This document shows positions 1 through 11,005 of a stretch of DNA of 64,000 nucleotides, in pieces. Source of the DNA: Serpula lacrymans var. lacrymans S7.9 (Eukaryota; Basidiomycota; Agaricomycetes; Boletales; Serpulaceae); the NCBI RefSeq assembly GCF_000218685.1, contig NW_006763296.1, forward strand, positions 2,252,907-2,316,906, given 5' to 3'. Each line of letters starts with the position of its first letter. The stretch's first letter is position 1. A model generated the notes under the pieces. That model ran no database searches. It was not told where the DNA came from and saw nothing but the letters and a program-made list of their open reading frames with translations. A program made the position numbers and the translations under genes.

Positions 1-185
1 AGCAAAGGTGAGTGTGACTGGATTGCCTAATAGAGGTGGTGCTGATCAGCCACAAGATTGAAAAAGGCAATATTAATTACTATTCCACGTGGCACTGTGC
101 CTGTGTGGCGCAAAGGCAAGTCTTTTTGAATATTCACTTTGTTATTGACACCTGTCCATGCTACTAATCAACTTTGGTGCATGAC
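1..185. repeat. Dispersed 185-bp repeat, copy 1
   Basis: This stretch matches 41,606-41,790 in the same orientation, over 185 bp in each copy. Many of the differences are CG in the distant copy replaced by TG or CA here (for example ggcgag/ggcaag and ttcgcttcg/ttcactttg), so this copy looks older or more heavily methylated. It lies directly upstream of a transposase fragment, but its own element type is not recognised. Confidence 0.85.
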
Positions 186-189
186 AACG

Positions 190-420
190 GCATCCTAGAT
201 GTCTATGACGACCTCCTAACAGGACAAGACTATCTCAACGCTGTACAGGATGGTCAAATTAAGTCTGGGGACTCAGTACTAATGTTATTACTAGACGGAG
301 CTTAACTGTATCGAAACAAGGCTTCCAACTGTTAGATTTACATATGGGTCCCGTTTGACATCTCACCAGACAACTGATACAAGAAGAAACATGTCTTTCC
401 TGGTGCCATCATTCCTGGTG
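190..420 (+). pseudogene. Decayed transposase fragment (agaricomycete CACTA/Plavaka- or KDZ-like)
   Basis: Reading from 198 gives a continuous frame of about 74 codons that resembles the transposases of large agaricomycete DNA transposons. It includes an acidic LDGA motif, an IYIWV motif and a YKKKHVFPGAIIPG block. Three in-frame stops interrupt it: TAA at 303-305, TAG at 333-335 and TGA at 375-377. Each is one transition away from the residue expected by recalled family similarity (Gln CAA, Trp TGG, Arg CGA). No ends of the parent element are visible. Assignment to Plavaka versus KDZ is from memory and uncertain. Confidence 0.55.
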
Positions 421-523
421 TTACAATTGACGTACCAGTACCTACTCACACTCCACTTTTCATACTTTTACTTTTACTTTTTCCAAGTCACATGACCAGT
501 CATGTGACCATTTACCTTACTTT

Positions 524-862
524 TCATTTTCGGACCTTTCCTTTAATTTACATTCTCCGCTTTAACCTTGTACTGTAGTTTTCACATTGTGCCATGTGGC
601 ACTTCCCCTTTTAGTTCAAACTCCACCTTTCTCGCGCGGCACTGCCCTATACTTATTTTAGCTACAAGTATCCCACGCAGTGGAGCTGGTCACACGGGCT
701 AGGCCCCATGACATCAGCAGCCACTGCCTCTAGCAACTGTACAGTACATATGTACAAACCAACCTGTATTAGTATATAAACCCCAATAGATCTTGGGGAA
801 GGACTCAGCAAGTCCTCCTGTTGTTTACCAACGACTAACTTGTTCCTACCAAATGGGTAACT
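524..862 (+). repeat. LTR family B, truncated copy
   Basis: It is homologous to the complete B LTRs at 2,140, 2,806 and 9,924, sharing the cggacctttcc start block, the cagtggagctgg block, a TATA-like gtatataaacccc and the cctcctgttgttta block. The TGTTAC start and GTTACA end are missing, and no target duplication is visible. Confidence 0.75.
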
Positions 863-879
863 AGTACAGAGCAGCAAAA

Positions 880-1243
880 TGTTGAGGAGAAGATGACCAA
901 GGCTAAGAAGTTCCGACCTAGCAAAGCTTTGACAGCGTAGTGAGTAGTATAATTCTCATTTATCGGATGCTACTGACCTTATATTTAGTAATCTATGTGC
1001 TAAAGATTGGTTAAAAACAAACTCCGGACCAAGAGATGATTTCAGGTCATACTACAAAGCTCTCAATCCCTCTGTTATCTTAGTAAGTGTTATTTTTTCT
1101 CATTATGTTGCTATCTCTCTGACTATTTATCACAGTCTTTCGAAGAACAAGTTCTCGCCATCAAAAAGGTAAGCTATTCTAAATTGTTTTGTACATATGC
1201 TAACTGTATTCTATGCACAGGCTTCCTCAATTGTTCTTCCAGC
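880..1243 (+). pseudogene. Gene fragment with intact splice signals, unidentified
   Basis: On the plus strand a chain of short open segments is joined by plausible introns: a donor near 931 with an acceptor near 987, a gtaagt donor at about 1,081 with an acceptor near 1,136, and a third gtaagc donor near 1,168 with a cacag acceptor near 1,220. The joined reading ends in a TGA at about 1,254. The encoded text contains the phrases LCAKDWLKTN and FRSYYKALNP. I do not recognise a domain. Because it sits among mobile elements it may be cargo or part of a transposon gene; an open frame on the opposite strand (1,211-1,405) is the alternative reading. Confidence 0.3.
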
Positions 1244-2139
1244 AGCTACTGTGACATGAATTCCTACCTTGACTCTTTTCCATACCCCATGCATGCTTTC
1301 TCCCATCAATATGTGCTTTCGTAGTGTTTTCTGGGCTTTTTTGTAACATTTTTTACCGCTTTTTGATGTTTTTTTTAATGTAGTATGTCTGGCTGTGTGT
1401 ATCAATGTATATCACTGTATTCATATGGCAAAATAAAAGTTCATTATTGTGGAATAAAATCGTGAATAAATCATTCTATTGAGATCTATGTAAGTCTATT
1501 CAGATTGATATAGTTCAAGATTTTTTTACTTTGCATGCAGATATCTATCAATAAAAATCTTAAATTTGGCCATCCATCTCAAAAAAGTTGTAAACATGTT
1601 TATATTTTGATATGAGTGATATACGACGCTATGGATCTGCATTTTCAATCAGGTGACTCGAACTCAAGGCACTTTCACGAATTTAAACGAAATTTTCATT
1701 TTCTATCACTACATATCAATCCATAAATTTTGGCTTTTGGCTGGGGTTGATTGATTATGTAATTTACACTTCCCAAAGCAGCGCATGCAATAACCTGCAA
1801 CAACTTCTACTTCCCAGATTGAGCGGACCTGTGAGTAAATATTACCATATTAGGACGTTTCCATGGGGAGGGGGGGTGTATACAGGTCCTTACCTGGCTA
1901 ACCTAGCCTGACATTGGAAATTTCCTGCTTGCGTACCCCTTGTTGTAATTACATACTTACAGAACATTATCATCAAAGGTTGTTTTACAAATATCAATGT
2001 TAACTACCATAGTGTTTGATGGCCATCTCTGAAATTGCACATGCATTTGTCAGGTAAAATTAATGCATTCTGCCTGTCTCGTATCCTGAATTCTCTTCTA
2101 GATGAGTTTGCGAGTTTCAGTTCTTTCTCCCTGGTATAC

Positions 2140-2551
2140 TGTTACGATACACAATTTTCGGACCTTTAACTTTCATTCTCCTATCTAACTTTATTCTATA
2201 GTTTTCACACACGGTGCCAAGCAGCACTTTCCTTTTGTTCAAACTCTACCTTCTCGCGCTGCACTGTGTTCCTTTTATTTTTAGATACAAGTATCTCACA
2301 CAGTGGAGCTGGTCACACGGGCTGCGCCCTCTGACACTATCAGCCACTGCTTTCAACAACTGTATAGTACATAAGTACAAACACCCTGTAGTAGTATATA
2401 AACCTCAACAGATTCAGGAGACTCCTCAGTGAGTCCTCCTGTTGTTTACCCACAACTAACTTGGTCCTACCTTGAGGGGAAACCCCTCCCTCTCATTACT
2501 CTTTTGCTTGTCTGAGTTGTGCGCCAGAGTAACTAACTCTTGGTTGTTACA
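2140..2551 (+). repeat. LTR family B, full-length solo copy
   Basis: A 412-bp unit begins TGTTACGATAC and ends GGTTGTTACA, the TG...CA form of an LTR. A TATA-like tagtatataaacc lies near 2,392. The flanking 5-mers (tatac on the left, ccacc on the right) do not match, so it either lost its target duplication or arose by recombination between two elements. No internal region of this family occurs in the window. Confidence 0.8.
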
Positions 2552-2558
2552 CCACCAG

Positions 2559-3281
2559 GTATATAGGAGAACATTTCTGAAATTTTTCCAGCAACCTCAT
2601 ATGATGATCCCACCTTGTAAAAGTATAATAAGTAGTACAGATTTATAGTGATTGAGGCGATGTACCTGGCAGAAAATACTGTCTCTGAGAATTCTATTGT
2701 GGCATTGTTGATAGCACCTAGCAAAGCACATTCAATCTGGTAAACAATATTGATTGTTAGTTTTATTTAAAAAAAGATATGAACACTTACAGAGCATGCT
2801 ACTAGTGTTACAATCACACAATTTTTGGACCTTCCCTTTACTTTTATTCTCCGCTTTAACCTTATACTTTAGCTTTCACACATGGTGCCACGCGGCACTT
2901 CCCCTTTTGTCCAAACTCCTCTTTCTCGCGCCGCGTTGCCTTTCTTCTTATTATAGACACAATTCTCTCACACAGTGGAGCTGGCCATGCGGGCTAGGCC
3001 CCATGACATCATCAGCCACTGTCGCTATCAACTGTATAGTACATATGTACAAATAACCCTGTAGTAGTATATATACCCCAATAGATCCAGGAGACTCCTC
3101 AGCGAGTCCTCCTGTTGTATACCAACTAACTCTCTGCATCCTAAGGGGTAACCACTCCCTCATCATCTTCCTTATAGTGTGTTCTGTGTGCGCCAGAGTA
3201 ACTAACTCTTGGTTGTTACAACTAGAGCCAAAGGTCTTTCAGAAGTAGCCTAGAAATTGTGAATAGTAATATCAAATAACG
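2559..3281. repeat. Duplicated gene-like segment, copy 1 (split by an LTR)
   Basis: The sequence at 2,559-2,805 plus 3,221-3,281 matches 4,761-5,062. Read on the minus strand it looks like exons with retained splice signals, for example a gtaagt donor after the LTR site, and it encodes a conserved phrase of the form LGAINNATIEFSETVFSAR. The protein family is not recognised. The two copies lie 2.2 kb apart in the same orientation. Confidence 0.6.
2806..3220 (+). repeat. LTR family B, solo LTR with ACTAG target duplication
   Basis: A 415-bp solo LTR begins TGTTACAATCAC and ends GGTTGTTACA. The 5-bp ACTAG is present on both sides (2,801-2,805 and 3,221-3,225). It interrupts a duplicated segment whose other copy at 4,761-5,062 keeps the uninterrupted site (ACTAG at 4,985-4,989), which proves the boundaries of the insertion. 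Confidence 0.92.
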
Positions 3282-3846
3282 CTCACATAAATGAATTTAA
3301 TAATGTCACTGTTTTAGTTTGAAGGTGGTGATGATGGAGAAGGACTACTTATTGCAGCTCTGCCCCTGGCCATCAGATAACTGCATCATTTAGAATGTAT
3401 AATCCTAGGTATTGGAGTTCTGAAAACCAAGCCAATGATACAAGTTTAGTATATGTGGCAAAAATAAAAAATACAAATGATACAAACAAGTACAAATCTA
3501 AAACAATAGTTTCAGCAGGTGGAAAATTCTTGCGCACCAATATAGGGAGAATACAACAGTGAAAATATACCAAGTCCAATGCACAGAGGCCCTTCTTTAC
3601 AAGTACTGAGAAAGACGGGCCTATTTGCAGCCCGAATGGCTTGAACCCATTTGAGTTTTTATTTTGGTTTGGTATAGTATTGAAATGACAATGTGAAAAG
3701 GTAAATAAAATTCCCACATTTTGACACTGTGTGCCACAGTGGTGAGCCATAATAGAGGGCGGGAGTGCGCTGCAGCACAGTAGCACTTTCCCACAGTTGA
3801 CAACACATTTTGCTCAACACTATAGGCATTATAGAGAGATCTAACT

Positions 3847-3890
3847 GCTTTTTAAGACATTTAAATCGGAGTTTAAATGTCTCAAAAAGC
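3847..3890. other. Hairpin, 19-bp arms
   Basis: The left arm at 3,847-3,865 and the right arm at 3,872-3,890 pair at 18 of 19 positions around a 6-nt loop (tcggag). The surroundings are AT-rich non-coding DNA, so it could be the remnant of a small inverted-repeat element. No gene is adjacent for which it could act as a terminator. Confidence 0.6.
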
Positions 3891-4161
3891 GGTTCAGATT
3901 TGGCTTCAAGAATGAATTCAAGCTGGCTAACTCAGCCAAAAACTTGGCATACAGAAAATGTACTAGACATATGTTCCACATTTTTACTTAACAATTGGAC
4001 TAGCAAGTTTGCATACCAAACAATGTAGTATTAGTAGTGGATAAAATATCATTTTTTATTACATGTATAGATCACTATAAGTCATTATCAATATAAATCA
4101 TATAATGCATATTTTGCTATAGTTGGTAAAAGTTCCAATTATATCCAACTATAGCAAAATC

Positions 4162-4330
4162 ACGTTTTCCTGATGTGGTGCATCACTACACTATTAGCAG
4201 AGTGATGTACACAGAAGCTGATGATGCCTAGGTGTACACTGATTCCCGGCTGGCCCAGGAAATAGCAGACCTCAGAAGCTATCCTAAGGCAGCAATGCTC
4301 CATCAGGAAAACATGACTTGGATATAAATG
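4162..4330. repeat. Facing ends of two inverted-repeat elements
   Basis: The block gttttcctgatg (about 4,165-4,176) and its reverse complement catcaggaaaac (about 4,302-4,314) flank some 125 bp. The same motif, in the form catcaggaaaaacc, forms the outer ends of the 42,629-44,460 element. As with that element's left end, tttgctata follows a few bases inside the left-hand motif here. This looks like the right end of one such element facing the left end of another; neither distal end was found. Confidence 0.45.
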
Positions 4331-4760
4331 CAATTTATTGCATTTATATCTGTTATATCTATAAGTGCAATTCTTGCACAGTCCCCTACTCTAAATGCAT
4401 AAATATCAATAAATATCAGTTTAGAGTATTGCTATATCGTAAAAAGTGGTTTATAGCACAGTTGTCAAAACAAAAATGACCTTGCACTTTTTGACTATAA
4501 TTCACTCTAATTCACTCTAAATGAATTATATTGATCCATACTCAATTATATTGAAAAAAAACAATATTAAAGCAAATTATATTGAATTCAAAAAATGCTG
4601 CTGCAGTAACATCTATAAAACAACATCAGATTGCCCCAATTTTGTACAATTATTCCTACAACTATTCCTATAAAAATACTTGAAGTTACAAAAATGTTAC
4701 AAGATATATGTAGTGAGCTCTTACCAAACATATTCATCAAATTATCAAATATTCTGCCAA

Positions 4761-5062
4761 GTATGTAGGAGAGCATTTCATATCATGATCCCATCTTGTA
4801 AAAGTATAATAAGTAGAGATCTATGGTGATTAAGGTGATGTACCTGGCAGAAAATGCTGTGTCTGAGAATTCTATTATAGCATTATTGACAGCACCTAGT
4901 AAAACATATTCAAGCTGGTAGACAATTTTGATTGTTAGTTTATTTTGTAGATAAACGAACAAATGAACACTTACTGTGCATGCTACTAGAGCTAGAATCA
5001 TATCACCTTTCTTATATTAGGTCTTCCAGAAGTAGCCTAGGAATCGTAAATAGTAATGTATC
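4761..5062. repeat. Duplicated gene-like segment, copy 2 (empty-site copy)
   Basis: This is homologous to 2,559-2,805 plus 3,221-3,281 but lacks the LTR. ACTAG occurs once, at 4,985-4,989, within gctactagagctag. The minus strand encodes a phrase related to copy 1 (AVNNAIIEFSDTAFSAR) next to a gtaagt donor. The function is unknown. Confidence 0.6.
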
Positions 5063-5511
5063 AGTGTAAAATAAATAAGAAAGATCTTTTTATTTTGGAA
5101 TTGACATTGCTGGGGCTGTCTAGGCTGGGTTGAAGGTTGAAGGAGGTGGTGATGGAGAAGTTGTCATTAGCAAAAAATGGCCTTCAGCAGAATAGTAATT
5201 CAGAATAAACAAACAATAACACACCATACTGGGGCTTACAAACTGTTTCTAGGGCATTGGTGTTGGGGTGGCAGCTATCTCCATCAACCATAACACAATC
5301 TAAACCGATGCTGTTGGTTCGTATCCATAGGTACACCTTGTCCGGGGAATACACCTCTCTGAGGTTGATCCTCAAACCTTCTTGCATATTGATTTATCTG
5401 GGGTTTTGCCATCTGCTGTGGCTGCGGCTGTTGCACATACTGGTGCGTATTCGTTTGTGGTCTGTAGATAGGTTGCGACGGCTGCGTGACTTCTCTCTTT
5501 TGTCTTTTGTC

Positions 5512-6219
5512 TTATTGGAACTCTTCTCTTCTTGCCTCCCATGCATAAGCTTGTGTCTTCCATTCAGCGAACATCTTTGGTAGGTCTTTCTGGATGATGA
5601 CAAAGTCACAGATACAAGAGTGAAGATTCTTTTTGAGAATGTGATTGAGTGGTCGCATCATATCTGCCTTATCCATGAGTGTCATGAAGTGGCTGAAGAA
5701 TTTGTTGCAGTGTTTATTTTCCTGTTTGTACGTTTCGATCCCGTTTACCGCCTGTGATCTTTTGTTTGGATTCCCAAATACTTGGGCTAGATCGGTTAGG
5801 ACGGCCGAGAGAGTCGGCCATACAGGGGTAGTTGTGTTGAGAGCTTTGGTAAGAACATTCTCTTTCCAAGCTTTTACTGTCGATGTTCCTTGGTTGCTGA
5901 TTTTGGACAGGAGGTAGATGAGCTTCATCTTCTCGTCTGGAAAGTAGGATGCATAGGCGGTTAAGTACAACTGTAGTGCTTGGTGCCATGCTATAAACTG
6001 TTCCTTTTCTCCTTTGAATTCGAAAGGCTCTGCTGCTAGAGTTACTTTGCCGTGTAACTGCGTGGGATTAGACATGGATGAGGGTTTCGGAGGAATAGGA
6101 GGTGGAGGTGGAGGTGGGCATGTAGGTGGTAGTGGTAGGGTTTGTCTGGGTGGAGCTTCTGGTTCTATGGACGGCTTTGGGTTTTGATATTCAGAAAACA
6201 CTTTTGAAGATAGAAACAA
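5512..6219 (-). pseudogene. gag remnant of the relic element
   Basis: A 235-residue open frame matches gag of the intact element: a proline-rich N-terminus followed by the capsid-like region with FIAWHQALQLYL and LTDLAQVFGNP. It has one KAWKENVLT unit where the intact copy has three. The C-terminal Arg/Gln-rich linker and the zinc knuckle lie downstream in shifted or damaged frames (to about 5,270). The start is not an ATG in either copy; the first ATG follows the proline-rich stretch. Confidence 0.8.
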
Positions 6220-7854
6220 GGTTTATTTAATTTGAATTGTAATCAAACTCGTCACTCCAATCTGTAGAAGTGAACCCAAAAATATTCTCTTCTTCTTCCA
6301 AATCTCTTTCTACCTGTGAGCTTGTGGTAAAATTACTGTCTAAGTTGGAGGTTGCTTCGTCTGGTGAGGGAGATCTTTCAATGAGAATGTTTCCTTGGAT
6401 CAACAACGAGACGGGAGGAATATAAGAGAAGTTTCTTCTAGTCAGATGATATCTTGGTCTGTACTGTTATTATCTCGAATAAGTACTCCCCAGAACTTGG
6501 TGTTGATTTCGGTGACGATGAAACGATCTGTGGGGTGGCGAATGGCTAAGTTGAAGACTTCTTTTGCATAGTTTTGATACTCTCTGAACAATTGGCAGAC
6601 ATTCCTAATCTGTCTTTGTTCTTGTTCCCAATCTCTTCCTTCGAGGATTTCGTGTCCAATTTTAAACACTAGTCTGCAAAATTGTGAGATGCAGGCTACT
6701 ATCCTTTGTATTGCGTTGCGGCAGAAAGGAGTAACAACTAGTACGTGGACTCCTGTTTTAAGATAGTCTTGTGGGTTAAAGGCGTTGTTCTGTTCAGGTG
6801 CGAGAGGAAGGTCGAAAAAGAAGGGTATTTCTTGGTAGAATTTGATAAGGTCGGTTTCGTAAATTCTGATTCTGTTAAAAAGTCTTTCAAGAGGGATAGG
6901 ATTGAAAGACGCTATGACGTATATGTTAATTCTGGATGGTTTGAGAAGCTTTGAGGATTTCTAGATAAGGTGCGGAGTAGGGTCGTCAGTGGATGATGAT
7001 TCCACAATGGAGTAAGTAATGGATTTCTCTCCCGTCTTGTTCTGGTGTAAACACAAGTTGAGGAGTTTTGACGTAGTTTTGAAGATGATAGAGGTGTGGG
7101 GAGATTCCGTCTGATAATACTAAGAGAGCTGTTTTATGATCCGCGACTCGTTGTCTGAGAGCCCGTCTTTCTTCACTGTCGCTCCAGCGAGGGGGTTCTA
7201 GAATTCTCTGTTCGTAGACTTTGATTGGTAGGTGCTTCAGGTGTATTGAATTGAACCTGAACAATTCTCTGGATGCTTGATCTGATTCCCAGAAGCAAGT
7301 TCAAGCAGCTGCAAATGCGTCCACGAGTGAGTGCAACGTATTGACAAAGTTGGGAGATTTCAAATGCTAAATTGTCGACAGCTAGAACTAGTTCTTCTAG
7401 TTCAGAGATGAGAGAGGATGCGGCTGACGAGTCTTTGTAGTACTCAGTTTCAGCATCGCTGTGGGTAGGTAGGGGGTCCATGGCAGCGTTGACAGGTACT
7501 GCAATGTGTAGGTCTCTGTTGTTGAGGGCGCGGTGGAATTCTTCGAGGGAACGGTGTTCTTCTTCCGTTACCAGACTCTCTCTGATGTTCAACACTTTGG
7601 TGATTGTGGAAGTGATCGAAGATAACGGCTATGGTGAGGACCTGAGCAAGAATGAGTAGAAGTATTACTTTGAGGTGGGTAGGAATGTTGGAGAGGACAA
7701 CTAGCTAGCTTAGCTAGAAGGCAAGTGGAAGTTTTGGTAAGAGGACAGTGAACAACAGCATGTCCAAGGGATGAAGGAAAAGTTGGTTTAGGGCTATAAT
7801 GGGTTCAAGCAAGATGGTGCACTGTGAACGGATTGTAGAGTGAGTTTTCTATTT

Positions 7855-8532
7855 TGTGAGGCAATGATAAACTATAACAAAAACACTACCCATCTCTGAT
7901 TGCACTTGCAGGGAGTAAGAGGTACAGTGAGTCTTGAAGATCAACAGATGCTAGTTAATATAGCAAGTAGAGGATATGAGAGTAGACTCAGAGGTTTCTG
8001 ATGAGGAGTAAAGCGGGTAATTCAAGTAATAGAAAGCTAAAGAACAATACATGAATATGTAGGGTTTTTATAGCTAACCGTCTATTCCTCAGACCGAAAG
8101 AGGAATAAAAGGAAAGTGGTCTAAGGGGAAAATCAACCAATGAGAAAAAGGATAACTATCATATGACTTTGAAGATTAATCAGCAGGTGGGAAAGTGTAC
8201 TAATAATAAGTGTTGTCACGTGTATTCAGGAACCGTATCCTCATAATGGGGTACAATCCTGACTAGAGTGTTTATTAATATCTCCAGGCACTGATGGGGC
8301 TTGGAGCTGGTTGGTGAGATGCTTACCACCAGTCCTTACCCATTGTGCTGGCTGGCTGGGAGTGATACCCAGTCTCTGATCTGCAATATAAAGTGGTAAT
8401 GATGGTTGAGAAAGCCTGTGAGGGCTATGAGAAGTAGAATAGCAAATGATACCTCTAGCCCTAGGGCCAGAGGTGTAACGGGGAAAGTGTTCGAAAACCA
8501 AGACATAGAGAAAATAATAAATGGTCCTTACA
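7855..8532 (-). repeat. LTR family A of the relic element
   Basis: This 678-bp LTR aligns along its length with the 696-bp LTRs of the intact element. On the plus strand it starts tgtgaggcaatg and ends tggtccttaca. It has lost part of the TATA region (tttttatagc where the intact copy has tttatatag). It lies in inverted orientation to the solo A LTR at 9,437-10,545, only 0.9 kb away. Confidence 0.9.
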
Positions 8533-8915
8533 TATACATGTTTGTACACCCTATTGTACATACAATATACTTTACACACAGCATATACATATATATCTTG
8601 AATATATTTCCCTTTCTTCTTTACTTTCCCTCTCTTTGTATGTAAGAACACTAAACCTTTTTTTTTCTGGGGGAGGGTGTAAGATATTGGCTATTAGCCA
8701 TACCTTGCGTCAAAATTAGATAGTTAAAACTATGTACTTACAAGCCACATAGATATTTAGTCCAAGTTTGTGATTAGATTAGGACAATCAAATCACAGAC
8801 TCTTACATATTATTGAATATAACCCAGGTTAAATCCAGTACTATGTGAGGAAGTGAGTGAAAAAGATAAGCAGAGTGAATCACTATCTCTTAGCAAAACA
8901 CTCCCCAATTTACAC

Positions 8916-9151
8916 TATGACATCATCAGGCACTGCCTTAATCAACTGTATAGTATGTAAGTACAAACACCTTGTATTAGTATATTAGTATAAATACCCT
9001 AATAGATCCAGGAGACTCCTCAGCAAGTCCTCCTGTTGTTTACCCACAACTAACTCAATCCTAATCCTAAGGGAGCTTATCCACTCTCTCATCCAACCCT
9101 CTTTGTTTGCTCCTTATTGTGCACCAGAGTATAAAAACTTTAGTTGTAACA
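8916..9151 (+). repeat. LTR family B, 5'-truncated copy
   Basis: This matches the 3' part of the B LTRs, from the atgacatcatcag block to a degraded end, tagttgtaaca. The first ~180 bp of the family are missing. Confidence 0.75.
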
Positions 9152-9289
9152 GATGGTGCTCCTTACAACCCAGAAGATCTATTCAAAGGACTTTTCTGTG
9201 GTCATATTGGTATTCATGTATGTGTCTCACTAGTTACGCTCACAAATGTCAAACTGTCTTTTTTCTAGGCCTTTATCTATATCTATCTA

Positions 9290-9436
9290 TGTAAGGACTA
9301 TTTACTTTTCTTTATCTTTCCACTCTATGCCTTGGGTCTCAGGCACTCCCAGCTAGCCAGCACAACAGGTAGGGACTGGTAGTAGAGATTTCACTAACCA
9401 GCTCCAAGCTGTGTAGGTGCTTGGATATATTAATAG
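9290..9436 (+). repeat. LTR family A fragment with internal deletion
   Basis: It begins tgtaaggactattt, the LTR start in element-sense orientation, and runs to ggatatattaatag. About 110 bp are missing relative to the neighbouring A LTR (between gtctcaggcact and the cccagctagccagc block). It abuts the next A LTR. Confidence 0.7.
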
Positions 9437-10545
9437 TGTAAGGACTATTTTACTATTTTCTTATCTTCTCTATGTCTTGGTTCTCGAACACTTTTCCCAT
9501 TACACCTCTGGCTCTAGGGCTAGAGGTATCGTTTGCTATCTTACTTCTCATAGCCCTCACAGGCTTTCTTAACCACCACTACCACTTTATATCCCAGATC
9601 AGAGACTGGGTATCACTCCCAGCCAGCCAGCACAATGGGTAAGGACTGGTGGTAAGCATCTCACCAACCAGCTCCAAGCCCCATCAGTGCCTGGAGATAT
9701 TAATAAACACTCTAGTCAGGATTGTACCCCATTATGAGGATACGGTTCCTGAATACACGTGACAACACTTATTATTAGTACACTTTCCCACCTGCTGATT
9801 AATCTTCAAAGTCATATGATAGTTATCCTTTTTCTCATTGGTTGATTTTCCCCTTAGACCACTTTTCGTCTATTCTCCTTTTGGTCTGAGGAACTGACAG
9901 TTAGCTATATAAACCTTACACATTGTTACAATAACACAATTTTCGGACCTTTCCTTCTTTTTCATTCTCCACTTTAACCTTGTACACTTTAGCTTTCACA
10001 CATGGTGCCACGTGGCACTTCCCCTTTTGTTCAAACTCCTCTTTCTCACACCGCGTTGCCTTCTTCTTATTTTAGATACAACTCTTTCACACAGTGGAGC
10101 TGGGCATGTGGGCTAGGCCCCATGACATCACCAGCCACTAACTTTATCAAACTGTACAGTATATAAGTACAAACACTCTGTATTAGTATATATACCCCAA
10201 TAGATCCAGGAGACTCCGCAGCGAGTCTTCCTGTTGTATACCAACAAACTCTCTGCAGCTTAAAGGGTAACCACTCCCTCATCACTACCTTTATAGTGTG
10301 TTCTTGTGTGCGCCAGAGTAACTAACTCTTGGTTGTTACACACATCACATGTATAGCTCTTTAGTTTTCTATTACTTGAATTATCCGCTTTACCTCTTAT
10401 CAGAAACCTCTGAGTCCTACTCCTACATCCTCTACTTGCTATATTCTCTAGCAACTGTTGATAACCAGGCTCATTGAACCTCTTACTCCCTGCAAGTGCA
10501 GTGGAGACAGGTTTTGTTTTTGTTATAGTTTAATGTTGCCTCACA
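9437..10545 (+). repeat. LTR family A solo LTR, interrupted by a B LTR
   Basis: In element-sense orientation it starts TGTAAGG at 9,437 and ends CTCACA at 10,545. It is flanked by the 5-bp duplication AATAG (9,432-9,436 and 10,546-10,550). Removing the nested B LTR and one copy of its target duplication restores a contiguous A LTR of about 690 bp. The TATA-like tatataaacc lies just left of the insertion. In place of the AGCTTTCTATT start motif of the intact element it has AGTTTTCTATT (about 10,362). Confidence 0.92.
9924..10340 (+). repeat. LTR family B solo LTR nested in an A LTR, CACAT duplication
   Basis: This is a 417-bp B LTR, beginning TGTTACAATAAC and ending GGTTGTTACA. The 5-bp CACAT is duplicated at 9,919-9,923 and 10,341-10,345. 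The insertion is therefore younger than the A LTR that contains it. Confidence 0.93.
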
Positions 10546-10929
10546 AATAGATGCCTTAGTTGTCACAATTTGAATCAAACCTTATCTAATCTCAAAACCT
10601 TATTTATTATAGTCACGTGATATTACTATCACATGACTCATTACATAAACAAGTAGTTAGTTATATCTGGTCACGTAACAATCACCTAACAAAGCCTAGA
10701 CTATGACGTAGAACATCAGTCAGTGCCTCATAGCTGACCTTCAGAAATGTATATATACCAACACTCATGTACATACATTTCCTCAGTTGTTGATTACTTC
10801 TTAACATCGATACTTGACGCTACTTGCTTGATTTTAAAACTTACACCTCCATTAGTTCAGCATAAGGTGTAGGGATCTAACACAATCAACAACTCGTAAC
10901 AAGTACCGTCTATGAACGTACCAGCAGCT

Positions 10930-10967
10930 ATCATCATCATCATCATCATCATCACCATCATCATCAT
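10930..10967. repeat. (ATC)n microsatellite
   Basis: Some twelve trinucleotide units with one interruption (caccat) lie just left of the retrotransposon insertion point. Confidence 0.9.
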
Positions 10968-11005
10968 TTTTGCACTACTCCAAACATTCTACCAACCACA
11001 CACAC

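Larger units (their letters stand above)
5262..8532 (-). mobile_element. Relic of the Ty3/gypsy family A element, lacking pol and one LTR
   Basis: Reading on the minus strand, a 5' LTR (7,855-8,532) is followed by a decayed leader region and most of gag. Homology with the intact element at 11,006-19,091 stops near 5,262, inside the gag zinc-knuckle region, so protease, RT, integrase and the 3' LTR are gone. The leader frames are broken into pieces of 140, 92 and 75 residues. Compared with the intact copy, many changes are CG to TG or CA (for example ttcgtcgc versus tttgttgc in gag). The 5 bp outside the LTR are TATAC, but their partner is lost with the far end. Confidence 0.88.

Noticed and set aside
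10920..10970. A possible CRISPR-like or regulatory repeat
   Set aside because: It is a simple ATC microsatellite without spacers.
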